From Natronorubrum halalkaliphilum (GTDB taxonomy: Archaea; Halobacteriota; Halobacteria; Halobacteriales; Natrialbaceae): a DNA stretch of 64,000 nucleotides. Location: positions 53,435 to 117,434 of the forward strand of contig NZ_WUYX01000044.1 in assembly GCF_009834785.1 (NCBI RefSeq), read 5' to 3'. The position numbers and the translations under genes are program-made. The stretch's first letter is position 1. Every line of letters starts with the position of its first letter. A model generated the notes under the pieces. That model did not search any database. It was not told where the DNA came from and was given only the letters and a program-made list of their open reading frames with translations. Shown one piece after another: positions 9,220 to 19,200 of this stretch.

Positions 9220-11292
9220 ATGAAACCGAAAGTCAAGACGACGGACGCTGGCTTAGTGATTATCGATCCGATCGAGCGGCGACGATATCGGCTCGAGGCG
9301 CAGGCAGCGCTTACACCCACGCCGGTATCGACCGATCGGATTCCGTATCCGCTGGATACGGCGGTAGAGGTTTCTCTCGACGAGTTCGTGTTACCGGGCA
9401 ATAACACGGTGTACACCCGTAACGAAGAGCAGGTACTGCTTGCGGAAACCCAACCGAATCAACGCACACAGTTGCCACGCGGGACGTATATTCTCGATAT
9501 CTCTGTTGCGATGAAAGTCTACGTTCACGTGGACAGTTCAGTCGATATCCGCGTCGGCTCGGAAGAGACGCGAATAACGTTCGGAGAGACGGTACCGGTG
9601 ACGTTCGGTGTCCGGTCGTATCACACGCGTCCGGCGAACTCGATTACGACGACCGCTGAGCCGACCGATCTGATGGAGGCCGTTTCGACGTTCGGAACGG
9701 CATTGAAGACAACGACGGCTGAACGATCGTATCCGACTCTTCGTGGGCATCCGCCGACGCTTACGCTCGGTGATGAGCTACGGATTCCCGACGGGTTGGA
9801 CCGACCGGAGACCGGCGTTCGAATCGAAGTCCCACCAACGCTTCGACACGTGTACACCGTCACACCGCTTGCGTACTATCTTGCAGCGACGGTCGTCCCC
9901 GGATCGACGCCGAGACTTCGCACTGACACCGGATACTCGTACGCACTCACCGGAACCACCGACTTCGAAACGACCGTCAACCGCGTTCTACAGCACGTGT
10001 TCCTCCTCGACTATATCGTTCGGACCGAGGGAGAATCACCGGCTCCGATCGCCGAACGGCAGGCGCTTGAATCGGCGCTCGATTTCGACGTCGAACGGCT
10101 GTACGGCCAGCCGCTGGAAACGCAACTCGAGACCTATCTCGAGGTTCCGTTCGCCACGACCGAGTCCCAACTCCCCGCCTGGAACCTCGAGACACGGCTC
10201 GATCCAACTGCAGCACACGTCGAATGTCTCCCGTTTGTCGCCAACAACCTCTCAGCAGTCACTGTCTGCGACGACGACAGCGGTTCGGCTTCGTCGATGG
10301 AAACACGAGTTCAGTCAGCCGCGGAACCGCGCTGTTCGTGTCCCGAGTCCAGTTCCACTTACGGCAACGTTTCGAAACCGGAGGCAGACGACGACTCGTC
10401 GTCATCGGTTTCGATAACACGACAGGTCTGGCGAAGCGACGATGGTGACGAAATATGGAGCACGAGGCTCCCCGGAGCGTTTCGAAACGGGTTAGCCCAA
10501 ACACCACGGGACGGACCGATTGAGATCGAACTCGTCTGTAACGATCCGGAGATGAGCAAAGAACTGGTGACGGTCCACAGCGCGTATCGAAACCGCAACG
10601 ATCTCCCCTTCGACGTCACGATCCACCACGATCTCACCCGGGGCGATCTTGCGGACGTTCTCACTCGAGAGAGCGATTTCGTCCACTATATCGGCCACAA
10701 CGATGCGGACGGCTTTCGGTGTTCCGACGGGCTGTTAGACGCGTCAACTATCGAATCAGTCGGTGCGAAAGCGTTCTTTCTCAATGCCTGCCAATCCTAC
10801 GAACAGGGGCTCGAGCTCATCAACGCAGGGGGGATCGGTGGTATCGTAACGCGGACGGATATCGAGAACGATACTGCGGTCGATGCGGGATTGACTATCG
10901 CACGGCTGTTGAACTGCGGACTGCCACTCTATGCGGTGCTGGCGATTCTTCAAAAAATCGAGGATCAGCAACAGCGGTATCAGATCATCGGAAACAGCAT
11001 GCTAACGGTCGCACAAGCCGAGCAGGGAGCGCCGGTATCGGGAACGGTGACCCGGGGAGCGGAACGGAACGAGATTACGATCAGCGGGTATTCGTCTTCG
11101 AACATCGGTCAAGGCGGCGTCTTCACTCCGTATATCGAGCCAGCGGATTCGTACCACCTCCTTCCTGGAAGAATGAATTCGCTCTCCGTGACGGACGCAC
11201 AACTGGTGGAATTCTTCAACACGGGGGAGATGCCGATTTTGCTCGACGGTGAACTCCGCTGGAGTACTGCGATCAAAACGAGCGAACTGTGA
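9220..11292 (+). CDS. CHAT-domain (caspase-like) protein, copy 2
   Basis: 690-residue paralogue of the protein at 6049. The ATG at 9220 gives MKPKVKTTDAGL, aligned with MKPKFESTDDGL of copy 1; a GTG 42 bases upstream adds residues not shared with copy 1. All parts align by eye from end to end: N-terminal beta-rich region, ITTTAEPTDLM and RSYPTxRGHPP blocks, a variable Ser/Asp-rich linker around 345-410, and the CHAT core with HYIGH (His493) and NACQS (Cys524). After the core both share GGVFTPYI-like and SLSVTDAQLVEFF-like segments. The linker differs most, the core least, which suggests both copies are under selection. It has its own promoter. Substrate and trigger unknown. Confidence 0.75.
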   Translation: MKPKVKTTDAGLVIIDPIERRRYRLEAQAALTPTPVSTDRIPYPLDTAVEVSLDEFVLPGNNTVYTRNEEQVLLAETQPNQRTQLPRGTYILDISVAMKVYVHVDSSVDIRVGSEETRITFGETVPVTFGVRSYHTRPANSITTTAEPTDLMEAVSTFGTALKTTTAERSYPTLRGHPPTLTLGDELRIPDGLDRPETGVRIEVPPTLRHVYTVTPLAYYLAATVVPGSTPRLRTDTGYSYALTGTTDFETTVNRVLQHVFLLDYIVRTEGESPAPIAERQALESALDFDVERLYGQPLETQLETYLEVPFATTESQLPAWNLETRLDPTAAHVECLPFVANNLSAVTVCDDDSGSASSMETRVQSAAEPRCSCPESSSTYGNVSKPEADDDSSSSVSITRQVWRSDDGDEIWSTRLPGAFRNGLAQTPRDGPIEIELVCNDPEMSKELVTVHSAYRNRNDLPFDVTIHHDLTRGDLADVLTRESDFVHYIGHNDADGFRCSDGLLDASTIESVGAKAFFLNACQSYEQGLELINAGGIGGIVTRTDIENDTAVDAGLTIARLLNCGLPLYAVLAILQKIEDQQQRYQIIGNSMLTVAQAEQGAPVSGTVTRGAERNEITISGYSSSNIGQGGVFTPYIEPADSYHLLPGRMNSLSVTDAQLVEFFNTGEMPILLDGELRWSTAIKTSEL

Positions 11293-11531
11293 AGCTATCA
11301 CGCGCTGTACGCTCTCCAAGAGACACCCGATCACACGGTAGCTGTGCGATCAGCGCGTCGCCGGTTTCGGGTGTTATGGTAGAGACGCGGCGGCGTTCGC
11401 CTCGAGTAGTCCGAGTGTACGCCCATATCCGGTTTCCGATAGGCTGTTGGTCCTCCTAGTATGACGAAAACCGATACCGCTGTTGCTCACCGGTGGCAGT
11501 GTCGAAAACGAAAGAAGATAAAGCCGCGTTC

Positions 11532-12140
11532 TTAGCGTGCAGCAGCCGCGACGCGCTCTTTCTCCTCTTTCTGACTGACGGCGTACGTCTGGACGTCGTA
11601 GTTAGCCGCGCCGGTTAGCTGGCGCGCGATGGCCTCCGAAACGGAGGTCGTCGTCTTGAACGAGTCGTTGTAGACACCTTCCGCGAGGAACTTCAGCGCC
11701 TGGTCGACGCGCCGCTGGGGTGCGACGTCGACGGCCTTGGGAACCGAGATACCACCGTACTTGAGGCGGACGGTTTCCTCACGTGGAGCCGCGTTCTCGA
11801 CGGCAGTGACGAGCACCTGAATCGGGTTCTCGTCAGTCTGCTCGTGAATGATTTCGAACGCATCACGGACGTGGTTGAGCGACTGTTGTTTCTTGCCCGT
11901 GTTCTCCTCGGTCTGCATGAGCCGGTTGATGAAGCGCTCGACGATCGAGATCTGGGACTTCTTGAACTGTTTGCCCGCGTGACGGCCGGCGGTGTGAGCG
12001 ACCGGCGTTACCGCGATGTAGCGCTCCGTCGACGGATCGTTGTACGCGATCTCCTCAATCTCCCAGGTGCCGAACAGTTGTGCACCGACATCCGCGCCAC
12101 CCGCTGGGGCATCCGGATCCGGTTGGTCTTCTGCAGCCAT
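11532..12140 (-). CDS. rps7: 30S ribosomal protein S7 (uS7)
   Basis: Small-subunit protein that nucleates assembly of the 30S head and contacts mRNA near the exit site. 202 residues, a usual length for archaeal uS7 with its N-terminal extension (acidic MAAEDQPDPDAP). The conserved central part IVERFINRLMQTEENTGKKQ and the C-terminal RVDQALKFLAEGVYND are present. It is the last gene of the rpo/rps operon and follows rps12 with two bases between stop and start. In relatives the EF-2 gene comes next; here the CHAT block intervenes. Confidence 0.97.
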   Translation of the reverse strand: MAAEDQPDPDAPAGGADVGAQLFGTWEIEEIAYNDPSTERYIAVTPVAHTAGRHAGKQFKKSQISIVERFINRLMQTEENTGKKQQSLNHVRDAFEIIHEQTDENPIQVLVTAVENAAPREETVRLKYGGISVPKAVDVAPQRRVDQALKFLAEGVYNDSFKTTTSVSEAIARQLTGAANYDVQTYAVSQKEEKERVAAAAR

Positions 12141-12142
12141 GA

Positions 12143-12571
12143 TTATCGCACCGGTTTCTCTGCGTTTCCGCGAACGAGTTCCTTGAGTGCGACACCGTTG
12201 ACCTTGTCAACCTTGTAGTTGACACCGGAGAGGTCACCCATCGCACGACCCTTCGCCCCACCGATACCGGCGATGGTAACTTCGTCGTGTTCGTCGATGA
12301 ACGAAATGGCACCGTCGCCGGGACAGAACGCGGTGACCTGCTTCCCGTTCTTGATCAGCTGGACTCGGACACACTTTCGGATCGCCGAGTTGGGCTGTTT
12401 TGCTTCGATGCCGACCTTTTCGAGTACGATACCTCGAGCCTGTGGAGCGCCCTCGAGCGGGTCGGACTTCTCGCGAAGTCCACGGGCGCGGCGCGCGTAG
12501 TCAGAGTCGGACCACCGCTGGTTCTGGCGGTCCTTCTTGAGCTTGCGCGCGGCGTACTTGCCGTTTGCCAT
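12143..12571 (-). CDS. rps12: 30S ribosomal protein S12 (uS12)
   Basis: Decoding-centre protein. 142 residues as expected for archaea, with a basic N-terminus ([20 protein letters not shown]), the [18 protein letters not shown] core and the [22 protein letters not shown]-terminus. The PNSAIRK region is where streptomycin-resistance changes occur in bacteria. It precedes rps7 in the same operon and follows nusA after a gap of about 210 bases, which may contain an internal promoter. Confidence 0.97.
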   Translation of the reverse strand: MANGKYAARKLKKDRQNQRWSDSDYARRARGLREKSDPLEGAPQARGIVLEKVGIEAKQPNSAIRKCVRVQLIKNGKQVTAFCPGDGAISFIDEHDEVTIAGIGGAKGRAMGDLSGVNYKVDKVNGVALKELVRGNAEKPVR

Positions 12572-12782
12572 GAGGGTCGCTATCCGTCGAAGCCACTTAA
12601 GCGACCCGTTTCGAAGTTCCCGTTACGGCTCGAGAGCGCTCGATTGGTATCATCGAAGGGATTTCAGGCCGTTTTGGCTCCCGAGGGTGGCGCTCGTCGC
12701 GTTCGAGAGCAAAGGGAGAGACTCGAGCACCGACCGGTCGCTCCGTCCAGCAGTGGAGCGCGATCAAAAAAGCGGTCCTCCC

Positions 12783-13226
12783 TCAGACGAGTTGCACGTC
12801 GTCGATGTCGAAGTGCCGATCCGCGAGCGTCCGCGCGGCCTCGATCGTCCGGCCGCCCGTGCCGATTGCGACGCCCCGATCGTCGTTTGCCACCTCGACG
12901 TAAGCGACGGTATCCTGATTCTCGCTGATCGTGACGTTGTACACCGCCGCCGGGGAGAGCGCGTTCGCGACGAACTCCTCGGGATCGGCGGCGTCTTCGA
13001 CCAGTCTGACCGGTTTCCCGACACGATCTTCGTACCGCGTGACGGTTCGGCCGCCGGGGCCGATCGCCTCGCTCATTTGCCCGCTCGAGACGACGATGAG
13101 GAGCTGTTCGTCGGCGTCGGCGGCCTCAGTCGCCTCGAGGACGAGACAGTCCTGGCCGTCGACGCTGGTGACGTCCTCGAACGCCGCGAGATACTGGCGG
13201 GCGTCGTCATCGAGGGTGATGCCCAT
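12783..13226 (-). CDS. nusA: NusA-like KH-domain transcription factor
   Basis: 147 residues, the short archaeal form consisting only of two KH RNA-binding domains; it lacks the bacterial N-terminal and S1 parts. The two glycine loops are seen as EAIGPGGRT (about residues 54-62) and VAIGTGGRT (about 120-128). Presumed to bind nascent RNA at RNA polymerase and affect elongation or termination. It lies three bases behind rpoA2, as in most archaea, so it is co-transcribed with the polymerase genes. Confidence 0.93.
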   Translation of the reverse strand: MGITLDDDARQYLAAFEDVTSVDGQDCLVLEATEAADADEQLLIVVSSGQMSEAIGPGGRTVTRYEDRVGKPVRLVEDAADPEEFVANALSPAAVYNVTISENQDTVAYVEVANDDRGVAIGTGGRTIEAARTLADRHFDIDDVQLV

Positions 13227-13229
13227 CGG

Positions 13230-14429
13230 TTAGTCAGCCTGACTGCCGCCGGAGCCGGGCCCCGTCGATCCCATCCGGAGATCGACGTCGCCGGTGCCGA
13301 GCTTGATCGGTTTGCCGACGATGACGTTTTCGGTAACGCCGTCGAGATCGTCGACTTCGCCGTGGATCGCGGCGTTGAGCAGGTGGTTAACCGTCACCTC
13401 GAACGCCGCGCGGGCGAGGACGGACTCCTTCGAGCCCGAAATCCCGTGGCGGCCGATCGACTCGATTTCGCCCCGGTTGGTCATCATGTCGGCGACCAGC
13501 ATCAGGTGCCGAACGTTGACGTCGTCCAGACCCTGTTCGGCGAGCGTGTTGTTGGTTTCCTCGATGATCGCTTCACGGGCGGCTTCGATGCCGAGGTTGC
13601 GGTGGATCTCGTGGATGTTGTTACAGGTCGTCCGCGATGCGTCGACGCCTTCGATATCGAGGACGTCGCCGAAGGCCGAGCCCTCGGTGTAGAGGACGAA
13701 CTGTTCGCCGACATCGAGTTCCTCGCGACGGATAACGACCCGGGAAACCTCCTCGATCCCCTTGAAGGTGATATCGCGCAGTTCCTCGACCAGCTGGAGC
13801 AGGTCGCGGTAGGACGGTTCCTCGGGACCGAACTGGATGTCGGTTCCCTGCTGGACCGTACTTACGCCGAGGTTGTCCTCGATGATTTCCGCGACTTCTT
13901 CGGGCGTGATCATCCGCTCTTCGAGCGTATCCCGGTTGAGCGAGATCTGGACGCGCATGTCCGCGACGTTCGTGGAGACGTCACCCAGCGCGAGAATCTT
14001 CGTCGCCTCGATGTTCCAGACGACCTCGTGGGCGCGCTCGCGCTCGGTCGCGTACTCGTCCTCGAGATAGACCGTCATCATCGGCGTGTCCGGAGTCTTC
14101 CGGGCGTCGACGAGTTCGATCAGGCGTGGCAGCCCCTGGGTCACGTCGATCTCTGCGACACCGGCGTAGTGGAACGTGTTCATCGTCAGCTGCGTCCCGG
14201 GTTCGCCGATGGACTGTGCGCTTACGGTGCCGACAGGGTCGAGCGGGTCGACCCGCGTATCGAGGTAGCGGGTCTCGACGGCCTTCGCGAGCTCATCGGC
14301 GTCCTCGACCGTCGCGTCGCCGCGATCCTCGAGCGTCTCGTAGACGTTGTCTTTGAGTCGACGAGGGAGATCGGTATCCTCGACGACGGCGATCATGTCG
14401 TCGGTAACGTCGAAATCGACTTCAGTCAT
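13230..14429 (-). CDS. rpoA2: DNA-directed RNA polymerase subunit A''
   Basis: C-terminal third of the largest RNA polymerase subunit (Rpo1C), 399 residues. It supplies the trigger loop and jaw: the block [27 protein letters not shown] lies near residues 55-85 and contains the trigger-loop start. The C-terminal [12 protein letters not shown] segment is conserved. Its start overlaps the end of rpoA1 by 8 bases, so the two halves of beta' are made by coupled translation. Operon order matches other haloarchaea. Confidence 0.97.
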   Translation of the reverse strand: MTEVDFDVTDDMIAVVEDTDLPRRLKDNVYETLEDRGDATVEDADELAKAVETRYLDTRVDPLDPVGTVSAQSIGEPGTQLTMNTFHYAGVAEIDVTQGLPRLIELVDARKTPDTPMMTVYLEDEYATERERAHEVVWNIEATKILALGDVSTNVADMRVQISLNRDTLEERMITPEEVAEIIEDNLGVSTVQQGTDIQFGPEEPSYRDLLQLVEELRDITFKGIEEVSRVVIRREELDVGEQFVLYTEGSAFGDVLDIEGVDASRTTCNNIHEIHRNLGIEAAREAIIEETNNTLAEQGLDDVNVRHLMLVADMMTNRGEIESIGRHGISGSKESVLARAAFEVTVNHLLNAAIHGEVDDLDGVTENVIVGKPIKLGTGDVDLRMGSTGPGSGGSQAD

Positions 14430-17355
14430 CGGAGGTCACCTCCGTCCCCTCGATAACGCGGCTATCCGCGTGTTCGGAGAGGTTCGTCAGCTCTCGGCTC
14501 GCTCCCGAACTGAGGAACGCCTCTCGTTCCGCCTCGGACTCGAACTCCGAGTCGAGGACGCGGCTGGCGATGTGCTCGACGTCGATCGTGTTGTCCTCGC
14601 CGGAGGACACCTTGACCGGCGACGTGCCGTCCTCGCCGAACTCGAACTGAACGATGGTGTCGCTCGTGTCTCGGACGGTCCCGTCGTACTGCGTTTCGAG
14701 TTCCGAGAGGGCGTTGATCAGCCGACGCTGCAGGTAACCGGACTTCGACGTTCGGACTGCCGTGTCGACCAGTCCTTCGCGGCCACCCATCGCGTGGAAG
14801 AAGAACTCCCGCGGGGTCAGGCCGCTGGTGTAGGAGTTCTCGACGAAGCCGTGGGCTTCGGCCGAGAGATCGTTCGGCGCGTAGTGACTGAGTGTGCGGT
14901 CCTCGTAGCCGCGGTTGATCCGTTCGCCCCGAACTGCCTGCTGGCCGACACAGCCGGCCATCTGAGTCAGGTTCAGCATCGACCCACGAGCACCCGAACT
15001 GGCCATGACGACGGCCGGGTTGTCGTCGGTGAAATGCTCGTCGGCGATGTTCCCTGCGTTGTCACGCGCACGCGAGAGCGTCTGCATGATCTTCATCTCG
15101 AGCGTCTCGTCGATCGTTCGACCCGGCAGACTCTCGAGTTCGCCGCGCTCGTAGGCCTCGATGAGCTCTTCGACGCGGTCGTTGGCGTCCTCGATCGTCT
15201 CGTCGATGCGGTCCTGTGCGTCGGCGGGGATGGTCTCGTCGTCGATGCCGATCGAGAACCCGAAGTGCATGATCGCACGCATCGCGAGCGTCGAGACCTC
15301 GTTGACGAAGACCCGGGCGCGGGTGTTGCCGTAGACCTTCGTGATGGTGTCGACGATCTCGCCGCCGAACTCGCCGACCTCGTCCTCGGCGATGGTTCCC
15401 TCGAGGAGTTGTCCGTCCTCGATGACGACCTCGTCGCCGACGGTGCCGGTGAACTCGAGGTTGAGATCGTCGGGCAGGAGTTCAGAGAAGACGTCGTGGC
15501 CGGTCCAGAACGGCTCGTCCTCGTCGTCGATCCCGCTGGGTTCGGGCAGTTCGTCGATCCGGGTGGCACGCAGCAGGTCCAGCGCCTGCGTCTCGTTGAA
15601 TCGTGGGTTGTCGTGGGTCAGGAGGTACATCCCGGAGATGTGGTCCTGGATGGCACCGATGATGTTCTCACCGAATCGGGGCGAGAGCATCTGTTCCTGA
15701 ACGCGCATGAGGACGCGCGCCTCGGCGCGGGCCTCCTCGTTTTGCAGCGCGTGCATGTTCATCTCGTCGCCGTCGAAGTCGGCGTTGTACGGCGGACAGA
15801 CGACGGTGTTGAGTCGGAACGTCTTGTACGGCATGACCACGACCTCGTGGGCCATGATCGACATCCGGTGGAGCGACGGCTGGCGGTTGAAGATGACGAT
15901 GTCCCCGTCGATGAGGTGTCGGTTGACCTCCCAGCCGGCTTCGACCTTTTCGGCGAGCTGTTCGCAGTTCTTCTCGGTCACCTTCAGGCGACGGCCGTCA
16001 GGTCGGCGGACGTAGTTCGCGCCGGGGTGGCCCTCGGGGCCGTTCGAGACGAACCGACGGGCGTCCTCGAGATTGCGTTCGGTGACGTTCATCGTCTGGG
16101 TCATCTCCTTTGCCACGCGGTCGGGGACGCCGACCTCGTTGAGCGAGAGGGTCGGGTCCGGCGAGATGACGGTTCGGGCCGAGAAGTTCACACGCTTCCC
16201 CGAAAGGGAGCCACGGAAGCGTCCCTCCTTCCCTTTGAGTCGCTGAGAGAGGGTCTTGAGCGGCCGTCCCGAGCGGTGTCGAGCCGGCGGCGTGCCCGAA
16301 ATCTCGTTGTCCATGAACGTCGTGACGTGGTACTGGAGCAGCTCCCAGAGGTCCTCGATGATCAGCTGTGGCGCACCGGCCTCGCGGTTCTCCATGAACC
16401 GCTGGTTGATCCGGATGATGTCGACCAGCTTGTGGGTGAGGTCGTCCTCGGAACGCTGACCGTTGTCCAGCGTGATCGACGGTCGCGCGGTGACCGGCGG
16501 CACGGGGAGGACGGTGAGGATCATCCACTCCGGACGGGAGCGTTCGGGGTTGATCCCCAGGACCTCGATGTCCTCGTCGGGAATGTTCTCGAACCAGTCC
16601 CGGATATCGGAGGGCATCAGTTTGTTCGTGTCCTCCTCGGTGAGGTCGATATCGAGCGCCTTCTCGATGGCTTTTCGCTGGCTCTCGCGCGGGCGGAAGG
16701 AGCCGGAGAGAATCTCGTTGACGCGAGTAATCTCGATCTCGGTCTCCTCGGCGAGTTCGTCGGGCGTCGTTCGTTCGACGCCTTCCTCCTCGTCGCCCTG
16801 CATTGCGGCCGCGATGCGCTGGGAGTACTCGCTGGTGAGGACCTGCTGGACCTCGTAGTAGGTGGTCGGTTTCTCGTGATCGATGTCGTACTGAATTTCG
16901 CCGCAGAACGGACATCGATCCTTCTTGCGAGCCTGCCGGATCGCGGCCTTGGTCACGTCGTTCAGGTCCCGACTCAGCTTGCGCGATTCCGTGATATCCT
17001 CGCGGAACTCGTCGCGTTCGTCCTCCGTGAGGAGGAGTTTCGAACACTCTCGGCAGGTTCCGCGCAGGAGTCGCCGAATGAGCTTCGTGAAGCCGACGTG
17101 AATAACGGGCGCGGCCAGTTCGATGTGGCCGAAGTGGCCGTTACAGGAACCCGAGTGTTTGCCACAGGTCTTACACTCGAGTCCGGGGTCGATGACGCCG
17201 AGACGCGGGTCCATCAGCCCCATGTCGATGGGGAATCCGTCGTCGTCGTAGGTGTCGGCGGTGATGATCTTCGTCGCGCTCATCTCCCGATACTCCTCGG
17301 GCTCCATGAGCCCGAAGTTGATCGATCCGATGTCTTTTGGTGTGCTGTTTTGCAT
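14422..17355 (-). CDS. rpoA1: DNA-directed RNA polymerase subunit A'
   Basis: Rpo1N, 977 residues, carries the catalytic centre. The Mg-binding motif [12 protein letters not shown] is at residues 524-535. Near the N-terminus Cys-rich zinc sites appear ([17 protein letters not shown] about residue 58-75, and CRECSKLL and CPFCGEIQ further on). The bridge-helix region [20 protein letters not shown] lies near 815-835. The start overlaps nothing upstream; ten bases separate it from rpoB1. Length is somewhat long owing to a haloarchaeal acidic insertion around residues 200-260. Confidence 0.98.
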   Translation of the reverse strand: MQNSTPKDIGSINFGLMEPEEYREMSATKIITADTYDDDGFPIDMGLMDPRLGVIDPGLECKTCGKHSGSCNGHFGHIELAAPVIHVGFTKLIRRLLRGTCRECSKLLLTEDERDEFREDITESRKLSRDLNDVTKAAIRQARKKDRCPFCGEIQYDIDHEKPTTYYEVQQVLTSEYSQRIAAAMQGDEEEGVERTTPDELAEETEIEITRVNEILSGSFRPRESQRKAIEKALDIDLTEEDTNKLMPSDIRDWFENIPDEDIEVLGINPERSRPEWMILTVLPVPPVTARPSITLDNGQRSEDDLTHKLVDIIRINQRFMENREAGAPQLIIEDLWELLQYHVTTFMDNEISGTPPARHRSGRPLKTLSQRLKGKEGRFRGSLSGKRVNFSARTVISPDPTLSLNEVGVPDRVAKEMTQTMNVTERNLEDARRFVSNGPEGHPGANYVRRPDGRRLKVTEKNCEQLAEKVEAGWEVNRHLIDGDIVIFNRQPSLHRMSIMAHEVVVMPYKTFRLNTVVCPPYNADFDGDEMNMHALQNEEARAEARVLMRVQEQMLSPRFGENIIGAIQDHISGMYLLTHDNPRFNETQALDLLRATRIDELPEPSGIDDEDEPFWTGHDVFSELLPDDLNLEFTGTVGDEVVIEDGQLLEGTIAEDEVGEFGGEIVDTITKVYGNTRARVFVNEVSTLAMRAIMHFGFSIGIDDETIPADAQDRIDETIEDANDRVEELIEAYERGELESLPGRTIDETLEMKIMQTLSRARDNAGNIADEHFTDDNPAVVMASSGARGSMLNLTQMAGCVGQQAVRGERINRGYEDRTLSHYAPNDLSAEAHGFVENSYTSGLTPREFFFHAMGGREGLVDTAVRTSKSGYLQRRLINALSELETQYDGTVRDTSDTIVQFEFGEDGTSPVKVSSGEDNTIDVEHIASRVLDSEFESEAEREAFLSSGASRELTNLSEHADSRVIEGTEVTSDD

Positions 17356-17364
17356 GATGGTGGC

Positions 17365-19194
17365 TTAGACGGCGTCGTCCAGTTCGAGTCGCGGTGCGAT
17401 ACCCAGCGCCTTCATCTCGTCCAAGAGGAGCTTGAACGCGTAGCTCATCTCGATCTCGTGGATATCGGTTTCCTCGTCGCAGTTCGGACAGTAGACCCGC
17501 CGTTGTTCGACGTTCTCGACCGCGCTCATCCCACAGTTTCCACAGACGTGGATGAACTCGCGGTCCGACTCGTCGAGCAGTCGTTCTTTCAGCGTCATCG
17601 CCGCACCGTGTCCGATGAACACGTCCCGTTCCATCTCCCCGATACGGAGGCCACCCTCGCGGGCTCGACCCTCCGTTGGCTGGCGAGTCAACACCTGCAC
17701 CGGCCCGCGCGAGCGGGCGTGCAGCTTGTTCGAAACCATGTGGTAGAGCTTCTGGTAGAAAATGACGCCGACGAAGATTTCGGCCTCGATTTTCTCGCCG
17801 GTGACGCCGGAGTACATGACCTCCTTCCCCGCAGAGTCGAATCCGGCGTCCTCGAGTCCCTCGCGGAGTTCGTCCTCGTCCTCGCCGAGGAACGGCGTCC
17901 CGTCGACGCGCCGCCCCTCCATCGAACCGAGTTTGCCGCCGATCATCTCGAGAATGTGACCGACCGTCATCCGCGACGGCAGCGCGTGCGGGTTCAACAC
18001 GAGGTCCGGCACGACGCCGTCTTCGGTAAACGGCATGTCCTCCTGTGGAGCGAGGTGGCCGATGACGCCCTTCTGGCCGTGGCGCGATGCGAACTTGTCC
18101 CCGAGTTCGGGGATCCGCTCGTCGCGCACCGAGACCTTCGAGAGCTTCGAGCCGTCCTCGCCTTCCATCAGCGTGACGGTGTCGACGACACCGGACTCGC
18201 CCGAGCGCATGGTGACCGACGTCTCCCGGCGCTTCTGGGGCGAGAGGCCACCCATATCGTCGGGCTCCTCGAGGAACCGCGGCGGCGAGGTCTTCCCGAG
18301 CAGGACGGAGTTCTCGTCGACCGTCGTCTCGGGGTTGACGAGGCCGTCCTCGTCGAGGTGATTGTAGGCTTCCTCGCCCCGAGCGCCCCGAACGTCCTGG
18401 CTTGGGATCTCGAAACGGTCTTCCTGTCCGCCGGGGTAGCGGCGTTCCTCGCCCTCGTAGGTCCGGAAGAAGTGAGACCGCGCGAGCGCGCGTTCGACGC
18501 TGGCCTTGTTCATGACCAGCGCGTCCTCGATGTTGAACCCTTCGTAGCTCATCACGGCGACGACGAAGTTCTGCGCGGCGGGGCGCTCGTCGTAGCCGAT
18601 CTGCTCGGTCGTCTGGGTTTTCACCATCGAGAGCTGCGGGTAGTGAAGCAGGTGCTGGCGCGTATCCGGCCGGATGCGGTAGTTCGCGCTCGGCAGACCG
18701 AGCGACTGCTTGATCATCCCTGCCCCCATCGTAATACGGGGCGAGGCGTTGTGTTCGGGGTACGGAATCATCCCCGAACCGATCGAGAAGATCAGCGACG
18801 GATCGATCTCGAGGTGTGTGTGATCGTCGGTCAGATCGTCTTCGTCGACGGCGACGAGGATGTCCTCTTCCTCCTCGGCGTCGATGAACTCGATGTAGCC
18901 GTGGTCGACGAGGTCCTCGAACTCGAGGTCGTCGTCCTGGAGCGCTTCGATCTCCTGCTGGGAGATGCGCGGTTCGCCGTCCTCGACGACCAGCAGCGGC
19001 CGACGGGCGCGGCCGGCGTCGGCGTTGACGATCACTTCGCGGGTGCGATCTTTCACCGAGACGTTGACCATCTCGCTGACGTCACCGATGCGTCGCGCTT
19101 CGCGGATCTGTTCGGCTAGCTCGTGCGGGTCGGGGTGTGTCCCCACCAGCGACCCGTTGACGTAGACCTTGGCTTCTCGTTGTTGGCTGCTCAT
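17365..19194 (-). CDS. rpoB1: DNA-directed RNA polymerase subunit B'
   Basis: Rpo2C, 609 residues, the C-terminal half of the split second-largest subunit. It contains the hybrid-binding and wall regions ([22 protein letters not shown], and [18 protein letters not shown]) and ends with a zinc ribbon [26 protein letters not shown] site whose cysteines lie near residues 548-570. Located six bases after the rpoB2 stop in the core operon. The split between B'' and B' is typical for Halobacteria and methanogens. Confidence 0.98.
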   Translation of the reverse strand: MSSQQREAKVYVNGSLVGTHPDPHELAEQIREARRIGDVSEMVNVSVKDRTREVIVNADAGRARRPLLVVEDGEPRISQQEIEALQDDDLEFEDLVDHGYIEFIDAEEEEDILVAVDEDDLTDDHTHLEIDPSLIFSIGSGMIPYPEHNASPRITMGAGMIKQSLGLPSANYRIRPDTRQHLLHYPQLSMVKTQTTEQIGYDERPAAQNFVVAVMSYEGFNIEDALVMNKASVERALARSHFFRTYEGEERRYPGGQEDRFEIPSQDVRGARGEEAYNHLDEDGLVNPETTVDENSVLLGKTSPPRFLEEPDDMGGLSPQKRRETSVTMRSGESGVVDTVTLMEGEDGSKLSKVSVRDERIPELGDKFASRHGQKGVIGHLAPQEDMPFTEDGVVPDLVLNPHALPSRMTVGHILEMIGGKLGSMEGRRVDGTPFLGEDEDELREGLEDAGFDSAGKEVMYSGVTGEKIEAEIFVGVIFYQKLYHMVSNKLHARSRGPVQVLTRQPTEGRAREGGLRIGEMERDVFIGHGAAMTLKERLLDESDREFIHVCGNCGMSAVENVEQRRVYCPNCDEETDIHEIEMSYAFKLLLDEMKALGIAPRLELDDAV

Positions 19195-19200
19195 TGTAGA

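Noticed and set aside
12537..14456. A 639-residue open frame opposite nusA and rpoA2
   Set aside because: Antisense shadow; the two genes on the other strand are certain.
14347..19119. A 1590-residue open frame opposite rpoA1 and rpoB1
   Set aside because: It is antisense to unmistakable RNA polymerase genes. GC-rich haloarchaeal codons leave the opposite frame without stops; the translated product has no family character.
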